Part shown: positions 27,973-37,298 of the stretch, one piece after another
How positions within the stretch are numbered: the stretch's first letter is position 1
Layout: each line of letters begins with the position of its first letter
Assembly: GCF_002005425.1 (NCBI RefSeq)
Contig: NZ_CP019704.1
Span: forward strand, 930,001-994,000
DNA: 64,000 nucleotides
Origin: Polaribacter sp. BM10
Lineage (GTDB): Bacteria; Bacteroidota; Bacteroidia; Flavobacteriales; Flavobacteriaceae
Direction of reading: 5' to 3'
Program-made: the position numbers and the translations under genes
The notes under the pieces: generated by a model
Told to the model about the DNA's origin: nothing
Seen by the model: the letters and a program-made list of their open reading frames with translations, nothing else
Database searches by the model: none

Positions 27973-28002
27973 TTGTTCAAAATAAAAATTAATTTACATT
28001 TG
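27973..28002 (+). promoter_or_regulatory. Promoter of the PhoD-like phosphatase gene
   Basis: TTG at 27973-27975, 19-base spacer, TACATTTG at 27995-28002: a very good Bacteroidota promoter. It places transcription start about 18 bases before the GTG at 28026, which supports that start codon. Confidence 0.6.
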
Positions 28003-28025
28003 TTTAAAACTCAAACCTATTTAAA

Positions 28026-29057
28026 GTGAAATTAATTATTAAATATTATTATTTTATCTGTGCTTTTTTTATTTTTTCATGCACATCAACTGGCACAATC
28101 ATCGAAAATGAAGCAAACGATTTTACAATTGCTTTTGGATCTTGTAACAAACAATATGTAGAAAATTTACTTTGGAAAGAAATAAAAAAAAACAAACCTA
28201 ATTTATGGATTTGGGGTGGAGATAATATTTATGCAGACACTCATAATTTAGTAAAGCTTAAAGAAGATTATGCAACTCAAAAAAATCAAAAAGGGTATTT
28301 AGATTTAGTTAAAAACATTCCTGTTATGGCTACTTGGGATGATCATGATTACGGAATTAATGATAGTGGTGAAGAATCTCCAAATAAAGTAGAAGCTCAA
28401 AAAGCTTTTTTAGATTTTTTTAATGTGGATGCTAATGATTCTCGCAGAAACCAAAAAGGAATTTATCACACAGAAACTTTTAAGACAGCAAAAGGTACTA
28501 TAAAAGTCTTTACTTTAGACACACGTTATTTTAGAACTGCCTTAACAGACGACAACGAAACTAAAAAAAGATACAAGCCAAATACATATGGCAAAGGCAC
28601 AGTTTTGGGCGATCAACAATGGGATTGGTTAACTAAAGAACTAAAAAACTCTAATGCAGATTTTAATATAATTGTTAGCAGTATACAAGTTTTATCTCAA
28701 GAACATGGTTACGAAACTTGGGGTAATTTTCCGCATGAAGTAGATAAATTAAAGCAAATAATAACAAATAGTAAAGCAAAGGGTGTTTTGTTACTTTCTG
28801 GCGACAGACATATTTCTGAGTTTTCTAAAATAGAAGTTAAAGACTTAAACTATCCTTTAATCGATTTTACTTCTAGTGGATTAACACATTCTTATAAAAA
28901 TTTTAGTGGTGAAAAAAATAAAAATAGAGTTCTAAATGTTGTATCAGAAATAAGTTATGGTTTGCTAAAATTTGATTTTGATACTCATAAAATCACAATG
29001 GAAATGCGTGGTAAAAACAATAAATTGTTACAAGAACTTTATCAAATCTATCCATAA
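28026..29057 (+). CDS. PhoD-like alkaline phosphatase family protein, lipoprotein
   Basis: 343 aa starting at GTG 28026, chosen because it begins a good lipoprotein signal (KLIIKYYYFICAFFIFSC, Cys near 19) just after a strong promoter. Metallophosphoesterase fold of the PhoD type: FGSCNKQ, WGGDNIYADTH, TWDDHDYGINDSG, LDTRYFR and SGDRHISEFSK supply metal ligands. It would hydrolyse phosphate mono- or diesters on the cell surface or in the periplasm. It is monocistronic. Confidence 0.88.
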   Translation: MKLIIKYYYFICAFFIFSCTSTGTIIENEANDFTIAFGSCNKQYVENLLWKEIKKNKPNLWIWGGDNIYADTHNLVKLKEDYATQKNQKGYLDLVKNIPVMATWDDHDYGINDSGEESPNKVEAQKAFLDFFNVDANDSRRNQKGIYHTETFKTAKGTIKVFTLDTRYFRTALTDDNETKKRYKPNTYGKGTVLGDQQWDWLTKELKNSNADFNIIVSSIQVLSQEHGYETWGNFPHEVDKLKQIITNSKAKGVLLLSGDRHISEFSKIEVKDLNYPLIDFTSSGLTHSYKNFSGEKNKNRVLNVVSEISYGLLKFDFDTHKITMEMRGKNNKLLQELYQIYP

Positions 29058-29058
29058 C

Positions 29059-29088
29059 TTGCTATTAATATTAAAAAGTGTACTTTTG
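29059..29088 (+). promoter_or_regulatory. Promoter of ndk
   Basis: TTG at 29059-29061, 19-base spacer, TACTTTTG at 29081-29088. Near-consensus Bacteroidota promoter; the ATG at 29108 follows after a short leader. Confidence 0.62.
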
Positions 29089-29107
29089 CAAAAATTTAAA
29101 AATTACA

Positions 29108-29527
29108 ATGGCAACAAATAGAACATTTACAATGCTTAAACCAGATGCTGTAGAAAACGGTCACACTGGTGCTATCTTAGACAAAATTAACGCTGCAGGC
29201 TTTAGAATAGTAGCTTTAAAGAAAACTCAAATGACTAAAGCAGACGCAGAAACTTTTTATGCTGTGCATAACGAGCGTCCGTTTTTTGGTGAGTTAGTAG
29301 AATTTATGACTCGCGGACCAATTGTAGCTGCAATTTTAGAAAAAGAAAATGCAGTAGAAGACTTTAGAACTTTAATTGGTGCAACAAACCCAGCAGATGC
29401 TGCAGAAGGTACAATTAGAAAATTATATGCAACTTCTATGGGAGAAAATGCTGTACATGGTTCTGATTCTGATGAAAACGCAGAAATTGAAGGAAACTTT
29501 CACTTTTCTGGAAGAGAGCAATTTTAA
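29108..29527 (+). CDS. ndk: Nucleoside diphosphate kinase
   Basis: 139 aa from ATG 29108 ([15 protein letters not shown]); the longer frame from 29078 runs through the promoter. Phospho-histidine is His117 in NAVHGSDS, and the ATP-site Lys11 and the [15 protein letters not shown] segment are conserved. It transfers phosphate among (d)NTPs via phospho-His, cytoplasmic. Own promoter and a strong terminator downstream make it a single-gene unit. Confidence 0.97.
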   Translation: MATNRTFTMLKPDAVENGHTGAILDKINAAGFRIVALKKTQMTKADAETFYAVHNERPFFGELVEFMTRGPIVAAILEKENAVEDFRTLIGATNPADAAEGTIRKLYATSMGENAVHGSDSDENAEIEGNFHFSGREQF

Positions 29528-29567
29528 TAAGAATTTTTAGAAATTCTTAGTCTAAAAATATATTTAG

Positions 29568-29600
29568 AAAACTCGTAACTTAATTGTTACGAGTTTTTTT
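29568..29600. terminator. Bidirectional terminator, ndk / DUF721 gene
   Basis: 12-bp stem (29568-29579 with 29586-29597), core ACTCGTAAC/GTTACGAGT, seven T on the plus side and four A on the other; lies between convergent stops at 29527 and 29600. Confidence 0.9.
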
Positions 29601-29896
29601 TATACCAACATTACTTTAGAGATTACATCTTCACCAATCTCTTCATTTAACATTTTAGCAATTTTATCTTTACCATAACTCAACTCTTCTCTCAAAACAG
29701 AAGAAGTCAATTGCACAACCAGCGTTTTATTTTGTAATTTAACAGATGTTGTATGATTTGCAACTCCTGGCCCCATCATTTTGGTCCAAGATTCTTCAAT
29801 TTTAATCTTTTGCATTCCTTTTGTCAAATTGTTTTCTTTGATAAAAAGTTGCATTAAATCTTCAATAGAAAAAGAATCATTTTCTCTTTTAGACAT
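29600..29896 (-). CDS. DUF721 (DciA-like) protein
   Basis: 98 aa, DUF721 fold (WTKMMGPGVANHTTSVKLQNKTLVVQ, VLREELSYGK). Proteins of this family include DciA, the replicative helicase loader in many bacteria, and typically lie next to recF or dnaA-like genes; the present one overlaps the recF stop by 1 base. A DNA-replication role is inferred from this. Cytoplasmic, short and basic. Confidence 0.85.
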   Translation of the reverse strand: MSKRENDSFSIEDLMQLFIKENNLTKGMQKIKIEESWTKMMGPGVANHTTSVKLQNKTLVVQLTSSVLREELSYGKDKIAKMLNEEIGEDVISKVMLV

Positions 29897-30975
29897 TATA
29901 ATTTAAATATTTGATAAGGTTTATTACTTTGTTTTACGATGTTTTCTGTTCTTTCAGAATGTGTATCTGTTATAAAAATTTGTCCAAATTCATCATTATT
30001 AACTAAATTGATAATTTGCAACACTCTACTTTCATCTAATTTATCAAAAATATCATCTAACAATAAAATAGGTGTTACGCTAGCTTGTTGCTTTATAAAC
30101 TCGAACTGCGCAAATTTTAAAGCGATTAAATAAGACTTTTGTTGCCCTTGTGAGCCAAATTTTTTAATAGGATAATTTCCTATCTCGAAACTTAAATCGT
30201 CTTTATGTATACCAGATGTAGTATACTGTATTATTTTATCTTTATCTAAAGATTTCTGAAATAATTCTTTTAAAGAAAAATCTTGTAACTGACTTTTATA
30301 AACCAAGTTTACATGTTCTTTATCATCAGAAATTATTTGATATTTCTCATTAAAAATAGGAATAAATTTTTCTAAAAAAGCTTTTCTAACCTCATAAATT
30401 CTTGTACCGTATTCACATAATTGCTCATCATATACATTTAAATTTAATGCATCAAAAGTTCTATTAGCCGCAAAATACTTTAACAAAGCGTTTCTTTGAC
30501 TCAATATTTTATTATATGCAATTAGGTCTTTTAAATAACTTTTATTTTGCTGCGAAATAACACCATCTATAAATTTTCTTCTTGTATCACTACCTTCTGT
30601 TACTAAATCTCTATCGGCAGGTGAAATTATTACTAAAGGTAATTGACCGATATGTTCAGAAAACTTGTCGTAGTTTTTACCATTTCTCTTTAAAACCTTC
30701 TTTTGACCTTTTTTTAAACTACATACAATCTTTTCACTTCTGTCGTTTAAATTGTAATCTCCTTCGATCATAAAAAAAGATTCTCCGTGTCTAATATTCT
30801 GTGTTGCGACAGAATTAAAGTAACTTTTTGCAAAAGACAAATAATAAATAGCATCTAAAACATTTGTTTTACCAACGCCATTATTACCAACAAAACAATT
30901 TATTTTTTGCTGAAAATCAAAAGATTGCGATTCGATATTTTTAAAATTAACTAAAGAAAGTTTTTGTAAATACAT
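29896..30975 (-). CDS. recF: DNA replication and repair protein RecF
   Basis: 359 aa, SMC-like ATPase. Walker A GNNGVGKT (30-37), ABC-type signature region [19 protein letters not shown], and Walker [13 protein letters not shown]. It binds DNA at gaps and helps RecOR load RecA. It is the first gene of a two-gene unit with the DUF721 gene (1-base overlap). A divergent 114-base region separates it from the TPR gene. Confidence 0.95.
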   Translation of the reverse strand: MYLQKLSLVNFKNIESQSFDFQQKINCFVGNNGVGKTNVLDAIYYLSFAKSYFNSVATQNIRHGESFFMIEGDYNLNDRSEKIVCSLKKGQKKVLKRNGKNYDKFSEHIGQLPLVIISPADRDLVTEGSDTRRKFIDGVISQQNKSYLKDLIAYNKILSQRNALLKYFAANRTFDALNLNVYDEQLCEYGTRIYEVRKAFLEKFIPIFNEKYQIISDDKEHVNLVYKSQLQDFSLKELFQKSLDKDKIIQYTTSGIHKDDLSFEIGNYPIKKFGSQGQQKSYLIALKFAQFEFIKQQASVTPILLLDDIFDKLDESRVLQIINLVNNDEFGQIFITDTHSERTENIVKQSNKPYQIFKL

Positions 30976-31058
30976 GAATAAGTTTTGTTCTTTAAAAAGA
31001 ATTGCAAATTATTGAAAATTTTGCGAAATATGTGCTTTTAAAATCCAATTAAAAAAAC

Positions 31059-31066
31059 TATTTTTG
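31059..31066 (+). promoter_or_regulatory. -7 promoter element of the TPR protein gene
   Basis: TATTTTTG (TAnnTTTG), 23 bases before ATG 31090, with TTTA about 19 bases upstream as weak -33. Confidence 0.45.
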
Positions 31067-31089
31067 TCGCCACTAATTTTAAACTAAGC

Positions 31090-31857
31090 ATGGCTACATA
31101 CAAGAAAAAATATAAACCAGAAGGTAAAAAAGAGCAACAACAATTTGATGATTCTGAATTTGAAACAGCTGGAGTTTTAAACACTTTAGACGAAACTGCT
31201 TCTAAATCTGAACAATGGATAGAAAAAAATAGCAAGCCGTTATTTTACTCTTTAATTGCAGTAGTTGTTTTATTTTTAGCTTACCTAGGTTATAATAATT
31301 ACATTTCTGAACCAAACGAATTAGAAGCTTCTAACGAATTGGCTTTTCCTAGAAAATACTACGACATGGCTTCTACAGCTGGTTCTGGCATCGATTCTTT
31401 ATTAAATTTAGGTTTAGAAGGTGCAGATGGTAAATATGGTTTCTTAGATATCGCAGATAATTATAGCGGAACAAACGCTGGAAATTTAGCTAATTACTAT
31501 GCAGGTGTTTCTTATTTAGAAATGAAGCAGTATGATAAAGCAATAAATCATTTAGAAAAATTTAATTCTGATGATGAAATGTTAGGGCCTATTACTTTAG
31601 GTGCAGTTGGTGATGCTTTTGCAGATATTAACCAACCAGAACAAGCTTTAGAATACTACGAAAAAGCAGCAAATAAAAAAGACAACGAATTTACAACTCC
31701 TTTATTTTTATATAAAGCAGGTATAACTGCTATGGAATTAAAAGAGTTTGATAAAGCAACTTCTTTATTTACAAAAATAAAAGACAATTATCCAACATCA
31801 GATCAAGGTCTTAATGTTGATAAATTTATTAATGCTGCAAAATACTCTGAACAATAG
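31090..31857 (+). CDS. TPR-repeat membrane protein
   Basis: 255 aa. Cytoplasmic charged N-terminus (1-48, KKKYKPEGKKEQQQ), one transmembrane helix (about 50-68, PLFYSLIAVVVLFLAYLGY), then an extracytoplasmic helical domain with TPR units (LANYYAGVSYLEMKQYDKAINHLEKF, AFADINQPEQALEYYEKAA, AGITAMELKEFDKATSLF). The architecture recalls YfgM-type envelope chaperone partners. The function is unproven. It lies 76 bases before ribH on the same strand and may share its transcript. Confidence 0.83.
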   Translation: MATYKKKYKPEGKKEQQQFDDSEFETAGVLNTLDETASKSEQWIEKNSKPLFYSLIAVVVLFLAYLGYNNYISEPNELEASNELAFPRKYYDMASTAGSGIDSLLNLGLEGADGKYGFLDIADNYSGTNAGNLANYYAGVSYLEMKQYDKAINHLEKFNSDDEMLGPITLGAVGDAFADINQPEQALEYYEKAANKKDNEFTTPLFLYKAGITAMELKEFDKATSLFTKIKDNYPTSDQGLNVDKFINAAKYSEQ

Positions 31858-31933
31858 TTCGAAGTAATAACAGTAACAATTTGCAGTAAGTAGTTTTATA
31901 AATACTGCATACTTAAACTGAATACTGACTTAA

Positions 31934-32440
31934 ATGGCAACAACAAACTTATCTTATTACGATAAAGCTACAATCCCAAATGCGAAATCTTTTCGATTTG
32001 GGATTGTTGTTTCTGAATGGAATCCAGAAATCACAAAAAACCTACAACAAGGTGCAATAGAAACTTTTTTAGACTGTGGTACTTCTAAAGAAAATATAAT
32101 TTCTTGGAATGTTCCTGGAAGTTTCGAATTGGTTTACGGTTGTAAAAAAATGATTGAATCTGAACAAGTAGATGCAATTATTGCAATTGGTAATGTTATA
32201 CAAGGCGAAACAAAACACTTCGATTTTGTATGTGAAGGTGTTACACAAGGTATTGTAGACTTAAACATTAAATACGATGTGCCCGTAATTTTTTGTGTAT
32301 TAACAGACAATACAAAGCAACAATCTATCGATAGATCTGGTGGTAAACTAGGTAATAAAGGTATAGAATGTGCTGTTGCTGCAATAAAAATGGCTGCTAT
32401 AAAAAATATAGACAGAAAAAGCGAAAGCATCGGTTTTTAA
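31934..32440 (+). CDS. ribH: 6,7-dimethyl-8-ribityllumazine synthase
   Basis: 168 aa, normal length. FRFGIVVSEWNPEI near the start is the substrate-binding strand, and GNVIQGETKHFDFVCEGVTQGI contains the catalytic His. It condenses a ribityl-aminouracil with dihydroxybutanone phosphate, the penultimate step to riboflavin, and usually forms a 60-subunit shell or pentamer. No FMN riboswitch is seen upstream. An unusual 12+5 bp hairpin lies within the first codons (31970-32007). Confidence 0.96.
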   Translation: MATTNLSYYDKATIPNAKSFRFGIVVSEWNPEITKNLQQGAIETFLDCGTSKENIISWNVPGSFELVYGCKKMIESEQVDAIIAIGNVIQGETKHFDFVCEGVTQGIVDLNIKYDVPVIFCVLTDNTKQQSIDRSGGKLGNKGIECAVAAIKMAAIKNIDRKSESIGF

Positions 32441-32560
32441 GAATTGTTTTAACATCATTTTTAGTAAGTTTCCTTTAATTTAATTAAATTTGGAATCCTT
32501 TTTCAATTGGTATGAAAATTGATTTACTCTAAAATCTATTCATCAATTATTACTAAAATT

Positions 32561-32836
32561 ATGGGATTTCTAAAAAGAACAAATAAAAAATTTGATTATC
32601 AACCTCGCTATTATAAAGGAGAAGGAAACCCTTTTAAAATAGAGCACAAATTAGATCAGTTTAGAACAACTGCCGGAAAAAATAAAAATCTTAAAGGTAA
32701 GTTTCATGATGCTATTGGAGATTTAAAAAATTCTGATAAGAAAACAAATAGAACTTTAATTATTATAATTTCTATTTTAGTTTTAATCTTTCTATACATA
32801 ATAGACTTCGACTTATCTATATTTATAAATAATTAA
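32561..32836 (+). CDS. Small membrane protein between ribH and mutL
   Basis: 91 aa from ATG 32561 (MGFLKRTNKKFDYQPRYYKG); a longer frame from 32519 adds 14 doubtful residues. Basic N-terminal two-thirds and one C-terminal transmembrane helix (about 66-88, TLIIIISILVLIFLYIIDF). Similar genes at this place in flavobacterial genomes are often labelled 'riboflavin synthase subunit beta', which the sequence does not support. It overlaps mutL by one base (TAATG), so translation is coupled. Confidence 0.75.
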   Translation: MGFLKRTNKKFDYQPRYYKGEGNPFKIEHKLDQFRTTAGKNKNLKGKFHDAIGDLKNSDKKTNRTLIIIISILVLIFLYIIDFDLSIFINN

Positions 32837-34650
32837 TGTCTGATATTATTCAACTTTTACCAGATCATGTAGCAAACCAAATTGCTGCAGGAGAAGTGGT
32901 ACAACGTCCTGCATCTGTAGTTAAAGAATTACTAGAAAATGCAATAGACGCTGGTGCAACAAATATTAAATTACTAATTAAAGATGCAGGAAAAACTTTA
33001 ATACAAGTAATTGATGACGGTAAAGGCATGAGTACTACCGATGCAAGAATGAGTTTTGAGCGTCATGCAACTTCAAAAATTCAGAAAGCAGAAGATTTAT
33101 TTAATTTAAATACAAAAGGTTTTAGAGGCGAAGCTTTGGCTTCTATTGCTGCTATTGCTCATGTAGAATTAAAAACGAAACCTAAAGGAGAAGAACTAGG
33201 TACTTGTATTAAAATAGAAGGAAGTAAAATAATTTCTCAAGATTTTATTTCTACTGGTGAAGGAACAAGTTTAGCTGTTAAAAATCTATTTTATAACATT
33301 CCTGCAAGAAGAAATTTTTTAAAATCTGATACTGTAGAAACGCGTCATATTATAGACGAGTTTCAAAGAGTTGCTTTGGCACATTCTAGTATTTCTTTTT
33401 TATTACATCATAATAACAATGAGGTGTATCATCTTAAAAGCGGAAATTTAAGACAAAGAATAGTAGCTGTTTTTGGCACTAAAATGAATGAAAAATTAGT
33501 TCCGATAGATGAAAAAACAGATATTGTTGCTATAGAAGGTTTTGTAGCAAAGCCTGAATTTTCTAAAAGAAAAAGGGGCGAACAATTCTTTTTTGTAAAT
33601 AACAGATTTATTAAAAGTTCTTATTTAAACCATGCTGTAGTTAGTGCTTTTGACGGTTTATTAGAACAAGGTTCGCATCCATCCTACTTTTTGTATTTAC
33701 AAGTTCCTGCAAATACAATAGATATTAACATTCATCCTACTAAGACAGAAATTAAGTTTGATAATGAGAAGGCGCTTTATGCTATGCTAAGAGCAACCGT
33801 TAAACATAGTTTAGGACAATACAATGTAGCACCTGTTTTAGATTTTAATAGAGATGCAAATTTAGATACACCTTACAATTTTAAATCTAGCACTAAAACC
33901 GCTGCAGTACCAACTATATCGGTTAATCCAGACTTTAATCCTTTTAAAGAAGAACAAAATACGCAGCCAAACTTTAATTACAAAAGAGAAAAACAAACAG
34001 AAAGTTGGGAATCTTTATATACTAACATAGAGAGCACAGAAACTAATAAAACAGAAAGCTTATTTGAACAAGTTGAAGAAGAAAAAACTCAAAAGACTTT
34101 TCAAATACAGCGTAAATATGTAATGAGTTTGATTAAATCTGGCGTAGTTTTAATCAATCAATCGTTAGCACATCAAAGAGTTTTATACGAACAATTTTTA
34201 GAAAGTATTACCGTTAAAGAAGCAAACAGTCAGCAATTGCTATTTCCTGTTAAAATTTCATTTTCATCAGCAGAAATAGAAATGATATATACAATAAAAT
34301 CAGAATTAGAAAATGCTGGTTTTTCTTTTGATGAATTTACAAAAGATAGTGTTACAATTAAAGGTATACCGGTTTCTGTAACAGAAAGTAAAATAACAAT
34401 TATTTTAGAAGAATTGTTAAATGATATGAATTTAGAAGTACCAGATGCTAGTTTTAGTCATTTTGATGTAATGGCAAAATCTTTTGCCAAAACTTTATCT
34501 ATAAAAACAGGTACACTTCTATCAGAAAAAGAACAAGAAAGTCTTGTAAACAACTTATTTTCTTGTAAAGAACCTACAATTTCTCCGTTTGGAAAAGCTA
34601 CTTTTAAAACACTAACTTTAAACCAAATAGATAATTTATTTAATAGTTAA
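32836..34650 (+). CDS. mutL: DNA mismatch repair protein MutL
   Basis: 604 aa. N-terminal GHKL ATPase: NQIAAGEVVQRPASVVKELLENAIDAG (14-40), DDGKGM (60-65), FRGEALASI (96-104), then a transducer domain ending in DINIHPTKTEIKF (296-308). Linker about 335-420, C-terminal dimerisation domain 425-604. The endonuclease motif DQHA(X)2E(X)4E is replaced by NQSLAHQRVLYE (441-452), so cleavage activity is probably absent as in E. coli MutL. It couples MutS mismatch recognition to downstream repair. In an operon with the preceding and following genes. Confidence 0.95.
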   Translation: MSDIIQLLPDHVANQIAAGEVVQRPASVVKELLENAIDAGATNIKLLIKDAGKTLIQVIDDGKGMSTTDARMSFERHATSKIQKAEDLFNLNTKGFRGEALASIAAIAHVELKTKPKGEELGTCIKIEGSKIISQDFISTGEGTSLAVKNLFYNIPARRNFLKSDTVETRHIIDEFQRVALAHSSISFLLHHNNNEVYHLKSGNLRQRIVAVFGTKMNEKLVPIDEKTDIVAIEGFVAKPEFSKRKRGEQFFFVNNRFIKSSYLNHAVVSAFDGLLEQGSHPSYFLYLQVPANTIDINIHPTKTEIKFDNEKALYAMLRATVKHSLGQYNVAPVLDFNRDANLDTPYNFKSSTKTAAVPTISVNPDFNPFKEEQNTQPNFNYKREKQTESWESLYTNIESTETNKTESLFEQVEEEKTQKTFQIQRKYVMSLIKSGVVLINQSLAHQRVLYEQFLESITVKEANSQQLLFPVKISFSSAEIEMIYTIKSELENAGFSFDEFTKDSVTIKGIPVSVTESKITIILEELLNDMNLEVPDASFSHFDVMAKSFAKTLSIKTGTLLSEKEQESLVNNLFSCKEPTISPFGKATFKTLTLNQIDNLFNS

Positions 34651-34652
34651 TT

Positions 34653-35384
34653 ATGAATAAAATTACAGACGGAATTAAACATCTAGTTATAATAAATGTT
34701 ATTTTATTTATAGCACCTCAGTTTTTAAAATTAGATCTTACTAATGTTTTAGCATTGCACTTCCCAAAAAATAGTCATTTCGGATTTTGGCAATATTTAA
34801 CACACATGTTTATGCATGCCAGCTTTCCGCATATTTTATTTAATATGTACGGTTTGTGGGCTTTTGGTACACCGTTGGAGCAAATGTGGGGTAAAAAGAA
34901 ATTTTTATTCTTTTATTTTTCTGCAGGTTTAGGCGCTGGTTTAATTTACACTCTTGTAAACTATTATCAATTTAACGGAATTTATGATTTATTTATAAAT
35001 GCTGGTTTAAATAATGCAGATGTAATTTCTATTTTAGAAAAAGGTTCTACTGCTGGTTTTAATGTAAACACAGAGATAACACAAGTTCAGTTTGATAAAA
35101 TTTATTCTTTATACCACATGCCTGCAGTAGGTGCTTCTGGTGCTGTTTACGGTGTTTTAGTTGCTTTTGGATTGTATTTTAAAGATGCAAAATTGGCCTT
35201 ATTGTTCTTTCCTGTTCCAATTGCCGCTAAATACTTTATTCCGTTAATGATTTTAGGAGATTTATTTTTCGGAATGACCAACTATTCTGTTGGTAATGTT
35301 GCTCATTTTGCACACATTGGTGGTGCTTTAATAGGTTTTATAATTGCTTACTATTGGAAAAAAAATCAATTTAAAATTTCATAA
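34653..35384 (+). CDS. Rhomboid-family intramembrane serine protease (first of two)
   Basis: 243 aa, six hydrophobic segments. Rhomboid motifs: the HASFPHILFNMYGLWAFG loop region, GASGAVYG with the catalytic Ser (about 165), and HFAHIGGALIG with the catalytic His. It would cleave single-pass membrane proteins within the bilayer. It follows mutL by 2 bases and overlaps the next rhomboid gene by 1 base. An insertion of about 45 residues (96-150; FINAGLNNADV and so on) before the serine helix is longer than in its neighbour. Confidence 0.9.
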   Translation: MNKITDGIKHLVIINVILFIAPQFLKLDLTNVLALHFPKNSHFGFWQYLTHMFMHASFPHILFNMYGLWAFGTPLEQMWGKKKFLFFYFSAGLGAGLIYTLVNYYQFNGIYDLFINAGLNNADVISILEKGSTAGFNVNTEITQVQFDKIYSLYHMPAVGASGAVYGVLVAFGLYFKDAKLALLFFPVPIAAKYFIPLMILGDLFFGMTNYSVGNVAHFAHIGGALIGFIIAYYWKKNQFKIS

Positions 35385-36238
35385 TGAGTTTTATAGACAA
35401 TCTAAAATACAAGTATAAATCTGGTAATATTATAGAAAAACTTATCTATATAAATGTAGGTGTTTTTTTAGTAACACTTATTCTTAAGGTATTTTCTGGT
35501 TTATATAAAAGTAATCAGAATTTTGTTTTCGAGTGGTTTTCTTTAGATGATAAATTAAACATCTTTATATCAAGACCTTGGTCTATTATTTCGTACGGAT
35601 TTTTGCACGCAGATTTTATTCACCTGTTGTTTAATATGATAACTTTGTATTTTATAGGCAATCTTTTTGTTCAATATTTTACTCAAAAACAAGCACTAAC
35701 ATTTTATATTTTAGGAACATTATTTGGCGGATTATTTTTTATGTTAAGTCAAAATAATTTTCCTTTATTTGATGGTGAATCTTCTAGATTGGTTGGTGCA
35801 TCTGCCGGAGTATCAGCAATATTTATAGGTATTGTTACATATATGCCAAATTATCAAATAAAAATACCTTTGTTAGGCTTTTTAAAATTATGGCATTTAG
35901 CAGTAATTTGGTTAGCTTTTGACTTTATCGGGTTAATTGGTGCTAATGCGGGTGGTAGTTTTTCTCATTTAGGTGGTAGTTTATTAGGCTTTTTGTATGT
36001 GAGGCAAGCAAGTAATAAAGAAATCAACTTTTCTGAAATATTTTCTTCTCTATTTAAAAAGAAAGAAAAGAAATTAAAAACTGTTTATAATTCTAAGAAA
36101 GCTAAAAAAACGAAGCCAAAAACAAATGGCCTTAACCAAGAACAAGTCGATAAAATTTTAGATAAAATTAGTAAATCGGGTTACGACACTTTAACGAAAC
36201 AAGAAAAAGAGTTTTTATTTAAACAAGGGAAAAAATAA
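35384..36238 (+). CDS. Rhomboid-family intramembrane serine protease (second), with C-terminal tail domain
   Basis: 284 aa. Six membrane segments, catalytic Ser in GASAGVSAIFIG and His in FSHLGGSLLGFLYV; the HADFIHLLFNMITLYF loop is also typical. After the last helix (about 210) follows a basic cytoplasmic tail ending in a small helical domain, VDKILDKISKSGYDTLTKQEKEFL, found at the end of many Bacteroidota rhomboids. It probably processes membrane proteins. 1-base overlap with the first rhomboid; the next gene starts 1 base after its stop. Confidence 0.9.
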   Translation: MSFIDNLKYKYKSGNIIEKLIYINVGVFLVTLILKVFSGLYKSNQNFVFEWFSLDDKLNIFISRPWSIISYGFLHADFIHLLFNMITLYFIGNLFVQYFTQKQALTFYILGTLFGGLFFMLSQNNFPLFDGESSRLVGASAGVSAIFIGIVTYMPNYQIKIPLLGFLKLWHLAVIWLAFDFIGLIGANAGGSFSHLGGSLLGFLYVRQASNKEINFSEIFSSLFKKKEKKLKTVYNSKKAKKTKPKTNGLNQEQVDKILDKISKSGYDTLTKQEKEFLFKQGKK

Positions 36239-36239
36239 T

Positions 36240-37256
36240 ATGAAAAACTTATCTTTTTTAGACAAAGTTCTTTATTTATTGAACTCTCTGGCTGCAACAT
36301 TACTGTTACTTTCTTACTTGTTGCCATTTATATCGCCAAGTGTTGTTCCGGTATTTGCTATTTTAAGTTTATTTGTGCCCTTTTTACTAATTATAAATCT
36401 TGTTTTTGCTATTTATTGGTTGATAAAACTTAAACGTCAGTTTTTAATATCAATAATAGTTTTAATTGTTGGATGGCTTTTTACGCCTCCTTTTTACAAA
36501 ATTTCAAGTAATAATTCATCTTTAAATTCCGATTTAAAAGTGATGAGTTATAACGTAAAAGCATTCGATTTATTTACAAAATCAAAAGACAGTAGTAACT
36601 TTTCTAATGGTTTTGATTTTATTTCTGATAAAAATCCAGACATTTTAGTTATTCAAGAATATTATAAGTCAAAAAAAAATAAATTATCGTTTCCTTATAA
36701 ATACATCAAACTTAGATCAAAAAAAAGTCAATATGGTTTGGCAATTTATTCTAAATATAAAATTGTAAATTCAGGTTCGCTAGATTTAGATAGTAAAGGA
36801 AATAATATAATATTTGCAGATATACTTAAGAATAAAGACACCATAAGAATTTATAATGTTCATTTCGAATCTCTAAGAATTAAGCCTAACGAGGAAAATT
36901 TTGGTGAAGAAAATTCAGAAAAATTAATAAAACGACTTTCAAATTCATTTAAAAAACAAGCAGAACAAACCAATGTTTTTTTAGCGCATGAGAAATTATG
37001 GACTGGTAAAAAAATTATAAGCGGAGATTTTAACAATACTTCTTACTCTTGGTTATATCATCAAATATCAGATAACAAAAAAGATGCATTTATAGAAGCT
37101 GGTAAAGGTTTTGGTAAATCTTTTTCTTATTGGTTTCCGTTAAGAATCGATTTTATTTTAACCGACAAAGATGCTATAGTCAATCAATTTTTAACTTTAG
37201 AAAATAAAAACTCAGACCACTTCCCTATTCTATCAAAAATTAATTGGAAAGATTAA
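36240..37256 (+). CDS. Endonuclease/exonuclease/phosphatase-family membrane protein
   Basis: 338 aa. Three hydrophobic helices at the N-terminus (about 10-95) anchor it; residues about 100-338 are an EEP domain with LKVMSYNVKAFD, ILVIQEYY, the HFESLR stretch, ISGDFNNTSYSW and the final SDHFPILSKI, giving the metal Glu and catalytic His/Asp residues. Membrane-anchored EEP enzymes of Bacteroidota have unknown substrates (nucleic acid, phospholipid or inositol phosphate). Last tightly spaced gene of the mutL-rhomboid operon. Confidence 0.85.
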   Translation: MKNLSFLDKVLYLLNSLAATLLLLSYLLPFISPSVVPVFAILSLFVPFLLIINLVFAIYWLIKLKRQFLISIIVLIVGWLFTPPFYKISSNNSSLNSDLKVMSYNVKAFDLFTKSKDSSNFSNGFDFISDKNPDILVIQEYYKSKKNKLSFPYKYIKLRSKKSQYGLAIYSKYKIVNSGSLDLDSKGNNIIFADILKNKDTIRIYNVHFESLRIKPNEENFGEENSEKLIKRLSNSFKKQAEQTNVFLAHEKLWTGKKIISGDFNNTSYSWLYHQISDNKKDAFIEAGKGFGKSFSYWFPLRIDFILTDKDAIVNQFLTLENKNSDHFPILSKINWKD

Positions 37257-37298
37257 GTAAATTAGCTAAAATTAACAAAAGAGATTCACCCAATAGCT

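Noticed and set aside
31858..31933. FMN riboswitch before ribH
   Set aside because: The 76-base gap is too short and lacks the conserved FMN-box blocks; only a weak GCAGTA/TACTGC dyad is present.
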